Of a stretch of DNA of 64,000 bases, positions 24,962-33,687 are shown piece by piece. The stretch is from Marixanthomonas sp002364245 (lineage in GTDB: Bacteria > Bacteroidota > Bacteroidia > Flavobacteriales > Flavobacteriaceae). The DNA is taken from NCBI GenBank assembly GCA_963973455.1, contig CAXAZF010000001.1, positions 62,001-126,000 on the forward strand, given 5' to 3'. The position numbers and the translations under genes are program-made. Position 1 is the stretch's first letter. Every line of letters starts with the position of its first letter. Below the pieces are notes generated by a model. That model was not told where the DNA came from. It saw nothing but the letters and a program-made list of their open reading frames with translations, and did no database searches.

Positions 24962-25802
24962 ACGTTTCAAATTTTTTATTTTTAAGTGCATCTTTTGTTA
25001 TATCTTTTTCTAATTTTTTTATTAATTCAAGCTTTCTTTTGTTCAATATAATCTGTTCTATAGTTGGAGAAACGTAAGAAAGTGGGGCTACATCGTTTGT
25101 TTTTAAAACGTCTTCAATTTTGACCAAATATACTTCTAATGAATCTTGTACTTGCGTAAAATTTGATTTTTTTAACAATTCGGATTCTTTCTCTTTAAGT
25201 GCAGGAAATGTTTGCAACAGCGCATCTTTTTTTACCCAGGTGGAATCATTGAAGTTATAGTTGGTAAATTGTATGCTTCTTTTTTCCAAATCCTTTTCAT
25301 CTTCATCTGTAAACCTCTTGAATTTTTCTATAACACTATTGGAGTTTGTAAAATCTTTTGAAAGCACAATGTAGCGAACCTTTATAAGCTCATCATTCAA
25401 TATAAAATTATCTTTATTTTGAGTATAAAAGGAGGTTAATTCATTTTCGGTAATTGTACTGTCCAATTGTTGTGCCACGATTGCGTTTTTATACCCTTCG
25501 GCATATAGCTCGTTTTTATAATCTTTAACCAATTTTTGATAATCATCCAGTTTTGCTTGAGATAGATTAATTTTTGCTTGATCTATTAAAAGTTGCTGTG
25601 TAGCCCAACGGTTTATAAAATTATTGACTAACACCGCGCTATCTTGAGCTGTTGCATTTATCGGCAATATGCTTTCTATATCTTCTTGATACAAATAGCT
25701 TTCGTTTACACGGGCAATAGGGATTTGCTCGGTGTCTTTTTTAAAATAATTGCAAGATACCGCGGTGAGAAACAATAAAACAAGTATTCCGGCTTTCTTC
25801 AT
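24948..25802 (-). CDS. SurA-N-like periplasmic lipoprotein
   Basis: A 284-residue predicted lipoprotein (lipobox AVSC at about 17) with a helical, charged body. It opens with IARVNESYLYQEDI, the usual beginning of SurA/PpiC N-terminal domains, and has QQLLIDQAKINLS and ITENELTSFYTQNKDNF, also family-like. The prolyl-isomerase core is degenerate: the region around IKVRYIVLSKD keeps only its first strand. It is probably a chaperone without isomerase activity. It starts on the base that ends the previous gene and overlaps the next, so all three are coupled. Confidence 0.8.
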   Translation of the reverse strand: MKKAGILVLLFLTAVSCNYFKKDTEQIPIARVNESYLYQEDIESILPINATAQDSAVLVNNFINRWATQQLLIDQAKINLSQAKLDDYQKLVKDYKNELYAEGYKNAIVAQQLDSTITENELTSFYTQNKDNFILNDELIKVRYIVLSKDFTNSNSVIEKFKRFTDEDEKDLEKRSIQFTNYNFNDSTWVKKDALLQTFPALKEKESELLKKSNFTQVQDSLEVYLVKIEDVLKTNDVAPLSYVSPTIEQIILNKRKLELIKKLEKDITKDALKNKKFETYENQ

Positions 25803-27760
25803 TAATCTTGTAACGCTTCTTTGACTTTATTTAGTGCTTTTTTATTAATGGTCACGTTATATTTCTTGTGAAGACTTTCTATCCATTCCTTTTCAAGATA
25901 GTTTTGGTAATCGCTTAAAACACTACCTTTTGCCTGATCTAACGGCTTAACGCCAGCAGGAACAATATTTTTTGCATTCACCACAATATATGAATCATTT
26001 TGGTGATATATATCCGACACTCCTTTTTTCTCTTTAAAGCCTTCTGGCAATTCACGATCCCCTTTTTCAAAAGTACCGGTGGTAAGAATAACATTTACCG
26101 TATCGTCTTGATTTAACTGTGCTTTTATTTCTTCGCCCGTTTTGCCTTTCTTGAAAAGGTTAATCGCATCTTGAGCTGTTTTTTCATTAGTTGCCGAAAT
26201 GATTTCCGCATCATACCGTTTGTCCCATCTATAATTTTTTTTGTTGGCTTTATAAAACTTCTGAAGTCCTACAGAATCTTTTTTAGCCTTGTTCCAAACA
26301 TTTTTTTCCATCAAATCAAAAATCAATAAACCATCACGGTATTCGCTTATCACGGCGGCATATTGCTCGTTTTCATCTTCTAATTTATAACGAAAGTAAT
26401 CTTTCAACGATTGGGTTTCAAACTCATCATACATATCTTTAATAACCTTAAACTTGGTTTTTGCAAGTTGCATCCTGCGTTGGCGTTCATTTATATACTC
26501 GGCAAAATCGCTGTACATTACATCTTTATCGCCAATAGTGAAAAGTACTTTATCCCGCGAAGAGCTCAAGGTGTCGTATTTCCACCTTCTGTTCATTACA
26601 TCATCTGTAATAAATTTGTTGAAAAATGTACTGTAATCATTTTTTTGTGAAAACCCGTACTTCTCTTTTATCTTATTGTTTACAGCATGACTCACTATTT
26701 TTGAGCGACTCCCTTCTTTTACACGTTTTTCAAGGTATTCTTTTTCATCTTGAAAAGTTGGTTTTTCATGTATTGAATCTAACCGGATTATATGCCATCC
26801 AAACTCACTTTTAATAGGCTTTGAAACATCTTTTGGTTTTTTTAAACTATATGCTTCTTCTTCAAAAGCTTTAGACTTTAAATCTCCTTTAGCAAATGGG
26901 CTTAGTTGACCTCCTTTTACAGCAGAATTTTTATCGTCTGAATATTGCTTGGCCAAATCCTCAAAAGATTTTCCCTGTTGCAACATAGCGTACACTTCAT
27001 TAATACGCTCTTCGGGATCGAAGGTTCTGGTCCCAGCATTATCCGAAATCATAATATGCGAAACACTTATCTTTGATTGACGTTCTTTACGATCCAACAC
27101 TTTAATTATGTGATAACCAAATTGTGTACGGATAATATCGGAAATTTCACCTTCTTTAGTGTTGTACGCTCCAGTTTCAAAAGGATATACCATTGAAAAT
27201 ACTGAAAAATAACCGAGCTTACCTGCAGTTTCTTTGGCACCTGGTTCTTCGGAATATTGCTTTGCCAATTCTTCAAAATCTTCACCATTAACCGCTTTTT
27301 CTCGTATTTCTTTTATTTTATTATAAGCCTTCAACGTGTCTTGAGGCACGTCTTCATAACCAACCCGTATTAAAATATGGTCGGCATTAATTGTTTCCTT
27401 TCCTCGTTCATAAGCTTCGCGAGCCAAATCTTCGGTTACTTTATTTTCAAAAATATAGTTTCGCGAAAGTTGTTCTTGGTATTTTCTGAATTCCTTTTTA
27501 TAGGAATGCGTTTCGTCCAAGTTTTGAGCATAGGCTTCGGCTGCTTTCAATTTATAATCAATAAAAAGATCTAAATAACCATCCACGCTCTTTTGCGATT
27601 CGTCCTGTACCAACTCTAGATTTTTGTTGTAAACCCTCTTAAATTCTGATACATACACCGGAGATCCATCAATGGTCAATAAAACCTCTTTTTTGTCTTG
27701 CCCGAAAACAGTAGCTGAAGCTATCACCAATAAAAGTAGTGCTATGAAATGCTTATTCAT
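25802..27760 (-). CDS. Large SurA/PpiC-type peptidyl-prolyl isomerase
   Basis: A 652-residue periplasmic protein with a signal peptide (ending near VFGQ). Two parvulin domains are clear: one at about 125-215 (INADHILIRVG, AGKLGYFSVFSMVYPFETGAY, FGYHIIKVLDR) and one at about 230-330 (KISVSHIMISD, GGQLSPFAKGDL, FGWHIIRLDS). A long helical C-terminal part follows. It is first in the triad of chaperone genes and is preceded by a good promoter at 27786-27814. It likely serves outer-membrane protein folding together with its neighbours. Confidence 0.92.
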   Translation of the reverse strand: MNKHFIALLLLVIASATVFGQDKKEVLLTIDGSPVYVSEFKRVYNKNLELVQDESQKSVDGYLDLFIDYKLKAAEAYAQNLDETHSYKKEFRKYQEQLSRNYIFENKVTEDLAREAYERGKETINADHILIRVGYEDVPQDTLKAYNKIKEIREKAVNGEDFEELAKQYSEEPGAKETAGKLGYFSVFSMVYPFETGAYNTKEGEISDIIRTQFGYHIIKVLDRKERQSKISVSHIMISDNAGTRTFDPEERINEVYAMLQQGKSFEDLAKQYSDDKNSAVKGGQLSPFAKGDLKSKAFEEEAYSLKKPKDVSKPIKSEFGWHIIRLDSIHEKPTFQDEKEYLEKRVKEGSRSKIVSHAVNNKIKEKYGFSQKNDYSTFFNKFITDDVMNRRWKYDTLSSSRDKVLFTIGDKDVMYSDFAEYINERQRRMQLAKTKFKVIKDMYDEFETQSLKDYFRYKLEDENEQYAAVISEYRDGLLIFDLMEKNVWNKAKKDSVGLQKFYKANKKNYRWDKRYDAEIISATNEKTAQDAINLFKKGKTGEEIKAQLNQDDTVNVILTTGTFEKGDRELPEGFKEKKGVSDIYHQNDSYIVVNAKNIVPAGVKPLDQAKGSVLSDYQNYLEKEWIESLHKKYNVTINKKALNKVKEALQD

Positions 27761-27785
27761 TTATACGATTTTTTATGAAGTGTGG

Positions 27786-27814
27786 CAAAAGTATAAAAAA
27801 GTACTGTTAAACAA
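27786..27814 (-). promoter_or_regulatory. Promoter of the chaperone triad
   Basis: On the minus strand TTG (27812-27814) is followed by an 18-base spacer and the -7 box TACTTTTG (27786-27793), a full TAnnTTTG match, 25 bases before the start codon. It should drive the two SurA-like genes and the lipoprotein between them. Confidence 0.55.
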
Positions 27815-27910
27815 GCACGGACATTAAACGTTTTTATAAAACCATCAATGCATTTAAATTGTTTATTTTGTATGAAATTTGCGTACTTTAGTGTTAGAAT
27901 TTTAAAGGTT

Positions 27911-28369
27911 ATGAAATATACAGTTGAAATTACAATCAACCTTCCCCGTAAAAGGGTTGTCGAAAAAATGGACAATCCCCAAAATTTAAAACATTGGCAG
28001 AAAGGACTTGTAAATTATGAAATAATTGAAGGGGCACCTGGCCAAGAAGGATCCAAAATGAAATTGGAATACAAAATGGGAAAGCGGGATATGACATTAA
28101 TTGAAACGATTATAAAAAATAATTTTCCCCACGAATTTCACGCTACTTATGACACTAAAGGTGTGCATAATATTCAAAAAAATTATTTTGAAGAAGTTAA
28201 TGAAACGAGTACGAAATGGGTTTCGGAAAGTGAATTCCAGTTTTCCAGTTTAGGGATGAAGCTTATGGGGTGGCTTATGCCGGGGGCTTTTAAAAAACAA
28301 TCAAAAAAGTATATGGTAGATTTTAAAAATTTTGCTGAAAAAGATATTTCAGTAGCTACAAAAAATTAG
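27911..28369 (+). CDS. SRPBCC (START-like) domain protein
   Basis: A 152-residue cytoplasmic protein with the helix-grip fold seen in polyketide cyclase/START relatives: MKYTVEITINLPRKRVVEKM, DNPQNLKHWQKGL, then strands such as MKLEYKMGKRDMTLIETI and TKWVSESEFQF, and a long C-terminal helix with KKQSKKYMVDFKNFAE. It binds some hydrophobic ligand, unknown here. A frame opens earlier at 27848, but the ATG at 27911 matches the family's start. The next gene begins on its last base, so the two are coupled. Confidence 0.8.
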   Translation: MKYTVEITINLPRKRVVEKMDNPQNLKHWQKGLVNYEIIEGAPGQEGSKMKLEYKMGKRDMTLIETIIKNNFPHEFHATYDTKGVHNIQKNYFEEVNETSTKWVSESEFQFSSLGMKLMGWLMPGAFKKQSKKYMVDFKNFAEKDISVATKN

Positions 28370-28608
28370 TGGAAAACGTTAAACTAATATGGGACTTTCG
28401 GGGGCCAAATGCTTTAAAAATAGCAGAACATCATGCCAAGCACCTAAAAGAATTTATAACAACGGAGTCTTTAGAAATTACTACGTGTGACACTGAGCAA
28501 ATAACCCCAATGCACTGCACTGCGTTTTTAATAATAGGTAAGGACAAAATGAATTTCATCCGAGAACGCCTAAAACCTAATAGAGGCCAATTATATAACC
28601 CGAAATAG
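28369..28608 (+). CDS. Conserved small protein of unknown function
   Basis: A 79-residue protein starting with GTG on the last base of the upstream SRPBCC gene. It has KIAEHHAKHLKEF (His-rich helix), a TPMHCTAFLII strand, and a basic end (RERLKPNRGQLYN). I do not recognise a named family. The coupled start and good coding character support a real gene working with the SRPBCC protein. Confidence 0.7.
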   Translation: MENVKLIWDFRGPNALKIAEHHAKHLKEFITTESLEITTCDTEQITPMHCTAFLIIGKDKMNFIRERLKPNRGQLYNPK

Positions 28609-28694
28609 TAACAGCAATTTAAAATTGTAACAGCAAATAGATTTTATAGTCATTTAAGAGAATTTGTGTAATTTTACTCCAAACAAAAACATCT

Positions 28695-29198
28695 ATGAAA
28701 TATCTAAACATTATTTTCCTGTTTATCTGTATAACAGGTTTTTCACAAACTAAAGTTGGTACTATTAATGTGGATTATATTGTTTCACAAATGCCTGAAC
28801 TTGAAACTGTTAAAAAAGAAGTGGAAGAATACAGCAAAACGTTAGACACCGATCTTCAAAAGAAAGTTACAGACTATAAAGCTAAAGTTGAAGCATATAA
28901 AACAGGTGAAGCTTCCTTTACCGAAGCTCAAAAACAAGAAAAGCAACAAGAATTGGTCAATGCAGAAAGCGATATTGCCAAATTTCAACAAAATGGAAAT
29001 AAGCTTATTAGTATTAAACAGGATGATAAGATGCGCCCTATTTACACTAAAATAGGGCAAGCTTTAGATAAAGTTGCCAAAGCTGGTGGTTACACCCAAG
29101 TTTTAACTGCCGATGCTTCAGTTGTTTATTTTGAAGACAAATATGATCTTACTAAAGAGGTGCTTAAAGAATTAGGTATTACTATTACTGAAGAGTAA
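28695..29198 (+). CDS. OmpH/Skp-family periplasmic chaperone
   Basis: A 167-residue secreted protein. The signal peptide ends near GFSQ. The mature part opens with KVGTINVDYIVSQMPE, the usual Skp/OmpH opening, then a long charged coiled coil (about 40-125), and closes with the beta segment YTQVLTADASVVYF. Skp-like trimers hold unfolded outer-membrane proteins. It is a single-gene unit ending in a hairpin shared with guaB. The presence of Skp-like and SurA-like genes within 6 kb is notable. Confidence 0.88.
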   Translation: MKYLNIIFLFICITGFSQTKVGTINVDYIVSQMPELETVKKEVEEYSKTLDTDLQKKVTDYKAKVEAYKTGEASFTEAQKQEKQQELVNAESDIAKFQQNGNKLISIKQDDKMRPIYTKIGQALDKVAKAGGYTQVLTADASVVYFEDKYDLTKEVLKELGITITEE

Positions 29199-29225
29199 TT
29201 TTATTTACTCCATTTATAAAAAAAG

Positions 29226-29264
29226 GAAGCACTGAATTACCTTGAGTAATTTGGTGCTTCTTTA
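29226..29264. terminator. Hairpin between the Skp-like gene and guaB
   Basis: The 15-base arms (29226-29240 and 29246-29260) pair completely in the plus transcript with two G-U pairs. A T-run follows in the minus direction (AAAAAAGG on the plus side) and a shorter one in the plus direction. Part of it lies inside the last codons and stop of guaB (stop at 29237-29239), so it probably serves both convergent genes. Confidence 0.65.
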
Positions 29265-30709
29265 GTTATAGTAACATCATGTGGATGGCTTTCGTGAATA
29301 CCAGAAGACGTTATTTTAACAAACTTTCCATTTTCTTTTAACGCTTCAATAGAGTTTGCGCCACAATATCCCATTCCAGCTCTAAGACCTCCGATAAACT
29401 GTGTCATACTTTCAACCAATTCACCTTTGTAAGGTACACGACCAACAATACCTTCCGGTACTAGCTTTTTAATATCATCTTCCACATCTTGGAAATAACG
29501 ATCTTTTGATCCTTTATTCATGGCTTCTACACTTCCCATTCCTCGGTAGGACTTAAATTTTCTTCCTTCATAAATAATGGTTTCGCCAGGTGATTCTTTC
29601 GTACCCGCCAATAGAGAACCTAACATTACGCAATCTGCCCCTGCTGCTAATGCTTTTGGGATATCTCCTGTATAACGAATACCGCCATCGGCAATTACAG
29701 GAACGCCACTACCTTTTAATGCTGCAGCAACTTCCAGTACTGCAGAAAACTGTGGAAATCCTACTCCTGCAACAACACGGGTTGTACAAATAGAACCTGG
29801 ACCAATACCTACTTTTACGGCATCAGCACCGGCATCGGCTAAATATTTAGCAGCTTCAGGAGTTGCTATATTACCAACAACTACATCCAATTCTGGAAAT
29901 TTCTTTTTTACTTCTTGTAAAACAGTTACAACACCTTTGGTGTGGCCATGCGCCGTATCAATAATCACAGCATCTACTTGAGCATTTACCAATGCTTCAG
30001 CACGTTCAACGGCGTCTGCAGTAACACCTAAGGCCGCTGCAACTCTTAAGCGCCCATATTGGTCTTTATTTGCAGTTGGCTTTTGAGTTAATTTAGTTAT
30101 ATCTCTAAAAGTGATTAACCCCAACAAAGTACCATCGTCTTCAACAACCGGTAATTTTTCAATTTTGTTTTCTTGAAGGATAATTTCAGCCTCTTTTAAA
30201 GAAGTGCCTTTTGCTACGGTCACTAAATTTTCAGAAGTCATTACTTCTTCTAATTTACGTTTGTAGTTTTTTTCAAAACGAAGATCTCTATTGGTAACAA
30301 TTCCTATCAATTTGGTATTATCATCTGTAATAGGAATACCGCCAATGCTATACTCTTTCATGGTTGCCTGAGCATCGCCGACAGTTGCGGTCTTTTTTAA
30401 AGTAACTGGATCGAGAATCATTCCGCTTTCGGCACGTTTTACTTTGCGCACTTCGGCAGCTTGTTGCTCGATGGTCATATTTTTATGCAATACCCCTATC
30501 CCACCTTCACGTGCAATAGCAATAGCCATCGCGCTTTCGGTAACGGTATCCATTGCTGCGGAAACAATAGGCACATTTAAAGTAATATTTCGGGAAAATT
30601 TTGTTTCGATGGAAACTTCTCTTGGAAGCACTTCAGAATACGCAGGTACTAAAAGTACATCGTCATATGTAAGGCCTTCACCAAGAATTTTGTTGTCGTG
30701 TGCGGTCAT
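29237..30709 (-). CDS. guaB: Inosine-5'-monophosphate dehydrogenase
   Basis: GuaB oxidises IMP to XMP with NAD+, the committed step to GMP. The 490-residue protein has the split TIM barrel with GLTYDDVLLVPAYSEVLP at the start, two CBS domains (about 95-210), the catalytic Cys loop GPGSICTTRVVAGVG (Cys near 308), ADGGIRYTGDI, and the flap GLRAGMGYCGA. Length is standard. It is a single-gene unit with a good -7 box and a palindrome in its promoter region. Confidence 0.97.
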   Translation of the reverse strand: MTAHDNKILGEGLTYDDVLLVPAYSEVLPREVSIETKFSRNITLNVPIVSAAMDTVTESAMAIAIAREGGIGVLHKNMTIEQQAAEVRKVKRAESGMILDPVTLKKTATVGDAQATMKEYSIGGIPITDDNTKLIGIVTNRDLRFEKNYKRKLEEVMTSENLVTVAKGTSLKEAEIILQENKIEKLPVVEDDGTLLGLITFRDITKLTQKPTANKDQYGRLRVAAALGVTADAVERAEALVNAQVDAVIIDTAHGHTKGVVTVLQEVKKKFPELDVVVGNIATPEAAKYLADAGADAVKVGIGPGSICTTRVVAGVGFPQFSAVLEVAAALKGSGVPVIADGGIRYTGDIPKALAAGADCVMLGSLLAGTKESPGETIIYEGRKFKSYRGMGSVEAMNKGSKDRYFQDVEDDIKKLVPEGIVGRVPYKGELVESMTQFIGGLRAGMGYCGANSIEALKENGKFVKITSSGIHESHPHDVTITKEAPNYSR

Positions 30710-30766
30710 TGCAATTAAAATTTTATTCCGAAAGAAACCGGAAATTAGTTACCGTTTAATTGCGTG

Positions 30767-30797
30767 CAAATATACAATTAATAGTTGAGTTCAACTA
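30767..30797 (-). promoter_or_regulatory. guaB promoter with palindrome
   Basis: The -7 box TATATTTG is at 30767-30774 on the minus strand, and TTG lies 17 bases further (30792-30794). A 16-base palindrome (TAGTTGA-GT-TCAACTA, 30782-30797) covers the -33 region. It may be an operator for purine control, though no such regulator is known to me in this group. Confidence 0.5.
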
Positions 30798-30915
30798 AGT
30801 AAACGAAACCTTTATTTTAATTCAATCTAAAAACAAAAGAACTGGTTTTTACCTATTTAAATTGCTTCTAAAACAATCCCGTTGTACATTTAAATAACTA
30901 AAAAAAGAAAATACT

Positions 30916-31164
30916 ATGGCAATTAGACTAGCACACAACTGTATAAACTGCGACAATTTAATGGAAGGTGACGTATGTTCTGTCCATAAAGTAATGGTGA
31001 ACACTCACTATACTTGCGATAGTTTTGAGATGAAAGCAAAACTTAATGATGAACGAAATTGCGTAACCTGTTCAAGGTATGAAGAAAGCGACTGCGCCAA
31101 CCCAGATAAAGCAGCTCCTGGGATGCTCTGCGCTGCGTGGGCACCACAACAGGCAAACGCCTAA
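30916..31164 (+). CDS. Small cysteine-rich protein with a duplicated four-Cys unit
   Basis: An 82-residue protein with eight cysteines in two similar units: C9-x2-C12-x8-C21-x12-C34 and C49-x2-C52-x7-C60-x11-C72. Both begin NC-x2-C, and the first also has CSVH. The pattern suggests two zinc or iron-sulfur binding knuckles made by internal duplication. There is no signal peptide, so it is cytoplasmic. It stands alone, with a bidirectional terminator after it. I do not recognise a characterised homologue. Confidence 0.75.
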   Translation: MAIRLAHNCINCDNLMEGDVCSVHKVMVNTHYTCDSFEMKAKLNDERNCVTCSRYEESDCANPDKAAPGMLCAAWAPQQANA

Positions 31165-31192
31165 CAAAGCCAAATTATAATTTATAACCAAT

Positions 31193-31225
31193 AAATACCC
31201 TCAATACTTTTATGAGGGTATTTTT
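31193..31225. terminator. Bidirectional terminator
   Basis: The 11-base stem AAATACCCTCA / TGAGGGTATTT (31193-31203, 31213-31223) has a 9-base loop, with a T-run on the plus side and an A-run on the other. It ends the Cys-rich gene (plus strand) and lies just past the TonB receptor stop (minus strand). Confidence 0.8.
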
Positions 31226-31230
31226 AATTA

Positions 31231-33687
31231 CTACAACTTTATTTGCAACCCTGTGTACCAAGTTCTAGGCTGACTTGGAATAATGCCCGGCCCAGGATAC
31301 CCTGTTGCCCTTCTAACAAAATAGCTATTATCCAATACATTGTTTATCCCAGCTTCAATTTGAAACATTTTATAACTATACGATAGCGAAAGGTCTAGAA
31401 TATCGTACGCAGGAATTTCGCCAACAATCCCACTTTGGGTTTCAAAATCGCGTTCACTATTGGTGGCATCGGTAAATTGTTTGCTTAAATAGGTGTATTG
31501 AAGGCTTCCCAGAAAGTTTTTATAACCAAAATTTAAACCGGTTTTAAAGTTTATTGCTGGGATAAACTCCACTTTATTTCCTTCTACATTTGTTTGTTCA
31601 GATTTTGTGTATTCTGAATGTGTTAACGCTAAATTTGAAAACAGGTTTAACTTTATACTTTTTTCTTCCGAAGAAAATGTATTCCAAATATTCCAGTCGA
31701 TAAATGTTTCTACACCATACGTAATAGCGTCTCCAATATTTCCGCGGAAACGTTCTTGCTCAATATCGCTTACTTCTCTAAGAATCACCCCTAGTCTATC
31801 GTTATAACTTAAAAAGAATGCTCCTAAATCGTAAGACACATACCTTTCAAATCTACCGCGAACTCCCAAATCTGCTGTAAAACCTTCCTCATCAGTAATA
31901 TTGGGGTCTACGGTAAGCGATGGGTTAGTAATTCGAATATCATTAAAAGTAACCGAACGGTAGTTTTGGCTCACATTACCATACACCTCAATGCTTCTAG
32001 AAGGCTTATAGCTTAACCCAACGCCCAACAAAACAAAAGAACGATCAAAGGTTCGATTATCAGGTATGGTTTCATTTAAGATAGGATTGCCCGCATTATC
32101 TAAATTTATGTTTTTATACGCCCCTTCACTTTCAGTTTTTATATATTCAAACCGGAAACCTGGCGTTACGGAAAAAGTGTCTGAAAGATTAAAAATATTT
32201 TCTCCAAACACTGCCAAGTTTAAATTAGGAAACTCGAAATCACTTTGGCGTTCATAATTTGGAAATTCATTTTCAGCAAAACTGAAATCTGCATCGCTAC
32301 CATTTGTCCCCGGTCCTTGTTTACTAGTGTTTTTAGATTGATAGTACTTCCCGCCTATTAAAAACACATTGTTTTTATCAAAAAGGTCGTAACGAGTTAA
32401 CAATCGGGCTTCTGCACCCCAATTATTAAAATTTCCTACAATTAACTCTCTTGGTTCAGTAAGGTCGTCTTGCTGTGAAACCCTGTTCTCTCGAAAACCA
32501 ACCGACTTTCGAGATGCATCTAACGCAAATAAATTTAAGCTGAAATCTGTTTGTTGTGAAAAAGCATGTTCAAGTAATAACGAATATAACTTCCAATCGA
32601 CCTCAAACCAGTTTCGGGTTCGATTGCTGAAAGTTGGGTCTTTTTCAAACTGAGCATCTGTTAATCCTCCTGGTTGTTGTGCCAAATAATACAAATAACT
32701 AAATTCTCCCGTAAGCTTTGTTTTATCGGTAAGTTGATAATCTACATGCGCATAGCCGTTATACGAATCAAACTGCGAGTTGGGGCGAAAATCATTTCCT
32801 TTCTTATAATTGAAGTAGGTATAATACCCAACCTTATCGACAGTTCCACTCAAGCTATTAAAACTATTGAATAAATCGTATGATCCAACGGTTTGCCTAG
32901 AAACCAATTCTATTTTTTTATTCCTATTGGGTTGTTTTAGTTTGAAATTAATTAACCCTCCAAACTGCGTTCCGTATTGCAAAGAAGCTGCTCCCCTAAC
33001 CACTTGTATCTCTCTTAACGCTTCAGCCGGTGGCGTATAATAACTTTCTGGATAGCCCAACACATCGGCTGAAATATCGTACCCGTTTTGACGCGTATTA
33101 AAATTTGCCGTCCGATTAGGATCTAAACCACGCCCACCAATATTTAACTGTAACCCCCCATCATTGTTTTCATAAATATTAAGGCCAACTACTTGTGAGT
33201 AAATTTGACGCGCATTCCCCGTTGCGAGATTAGCTGTTAAGTTGTCTACTTGAATCACTTCACTCTTTTTTCCGGCGTAGATAGCCGTACCCTCAACCGG
33301 TCGTAATTGTTTTAAGGCAAAAACCCGTTCTTTCTGTTTTTTTATAACCACTTCAGAAAGTGTTTCTCCCAAAGGTTCTAATTGAAAGTCAAGATTAGTA
33401 TCTTCAGAAACTGTTATCGTTTGCTCTAGTATTTGATACTCGAACGTAAACACCACAAAATAATACGTACCATTTGGCACATTATTAAATTGAAATGTTC
33501 CGTCTAAACCTGTTTTAGTTGAGTGTCCCGTGTTCGAAATATACACTTCGGCATTCGCAATTAGCTCATTGGTTTGAGAACTGGTTACTTTACCTGTAAT
33601 GGTATTTTGCGCCACAGAAGAAATTCCTATTAGCATTAAAAAAATAAATAATAGGTTTTTCAAAATATTATAATCCTTTAATTTCAT
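31231..33687 (-). CDS. TonB-dependent outer-membrane receptor
   Basis: An 818-residue receptor. The signal peptide ends near SVAQ. A carboxypeptidase-regulatory-like (CNA-B) domain follows at about 28-105 (ITGKVTSSQTNELIANAEVY), then the plug at about 125-255 (RQIYSQVVGLNIYEN, IGGRGLDPNR, EIQVVRGAASLQYG, GGLINFKLKQ), then the barrel ending in a C-terminal strand WYTGLQIKL. FecA-type receptors look like this, and gene neighbours suggest iron or a siderophore. It is last in the DUF4856-imelysin-HTTM-receptor operon and overlaps the HTTM gene by 20 bases. Confidence 0.93.
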   Translation of the reverse strand: MKLKDYNILKNLLFIFLMLIGISSVAQNTITGKVTSSQTNELIANAEVYISNTGHSTKTGLDGTFQFNNVPNGTYYFVVFTFEYQILEQTITVSEDTNLDFQLEPLGETLSEVVIKKQKERVFALKQLRPVEGTAIYAGKKSEVIQVDNLTANLATGNARQIYSQVVGLNIYENNDGGLQLNIGGRGLDPNRTANFNTRQNGYDISADVLGYPESYYTPPAEALREIQVVRGAASLQYGTQFGGLINFKLKQPNRNKKIELVSRQTVGSYDLFNSFNSLSGTVDKVGYYTYFNYKKGNDFRPNSQFDSYNGYAHVDYQLTDKTKLTGEFSYLYYLAQQPGGLTDAQFEKDPTFSNRTRNWFEVDWKLYSLLLEHAFSQQTDFSLNLFALDASRKSVGFRENRVSQQDDLTEPRELIVGNFNNWGAEARLLTRYDLFDKNNVFLIGGKYYQSKNTSKQGPGTNGSDADFSFAENEFPNYERQSDFEFPNLNLAVFGENIFNLSDTFSVTPGFRFEYIKTESEGAYKNINLDNAGNPILNETIPDNRTFDRSFVLLGVGLSYKPSRSIEVYGNVSQNYRSVTFNDIRITNPSLTVDPNITDEEGFTADLGVRGRFERYVSYDLGAFFLSYNDRLGVILREVSDIEQERFRGNIGDAITYGVETFIDWNIWNTFSSEEKSIKLNLFSNLALTHSEYTKSEQTNVEGNKVEFIPAINFKTGLNFGYKNFLGSLQYTYLSKQFTDATNSERDFETQSGIVGEIPAYDILDLSLSYSYKMFQIEAGINNVLDNSYFVRRATGYPGPGIIPSQPRTWYTGLQIKL

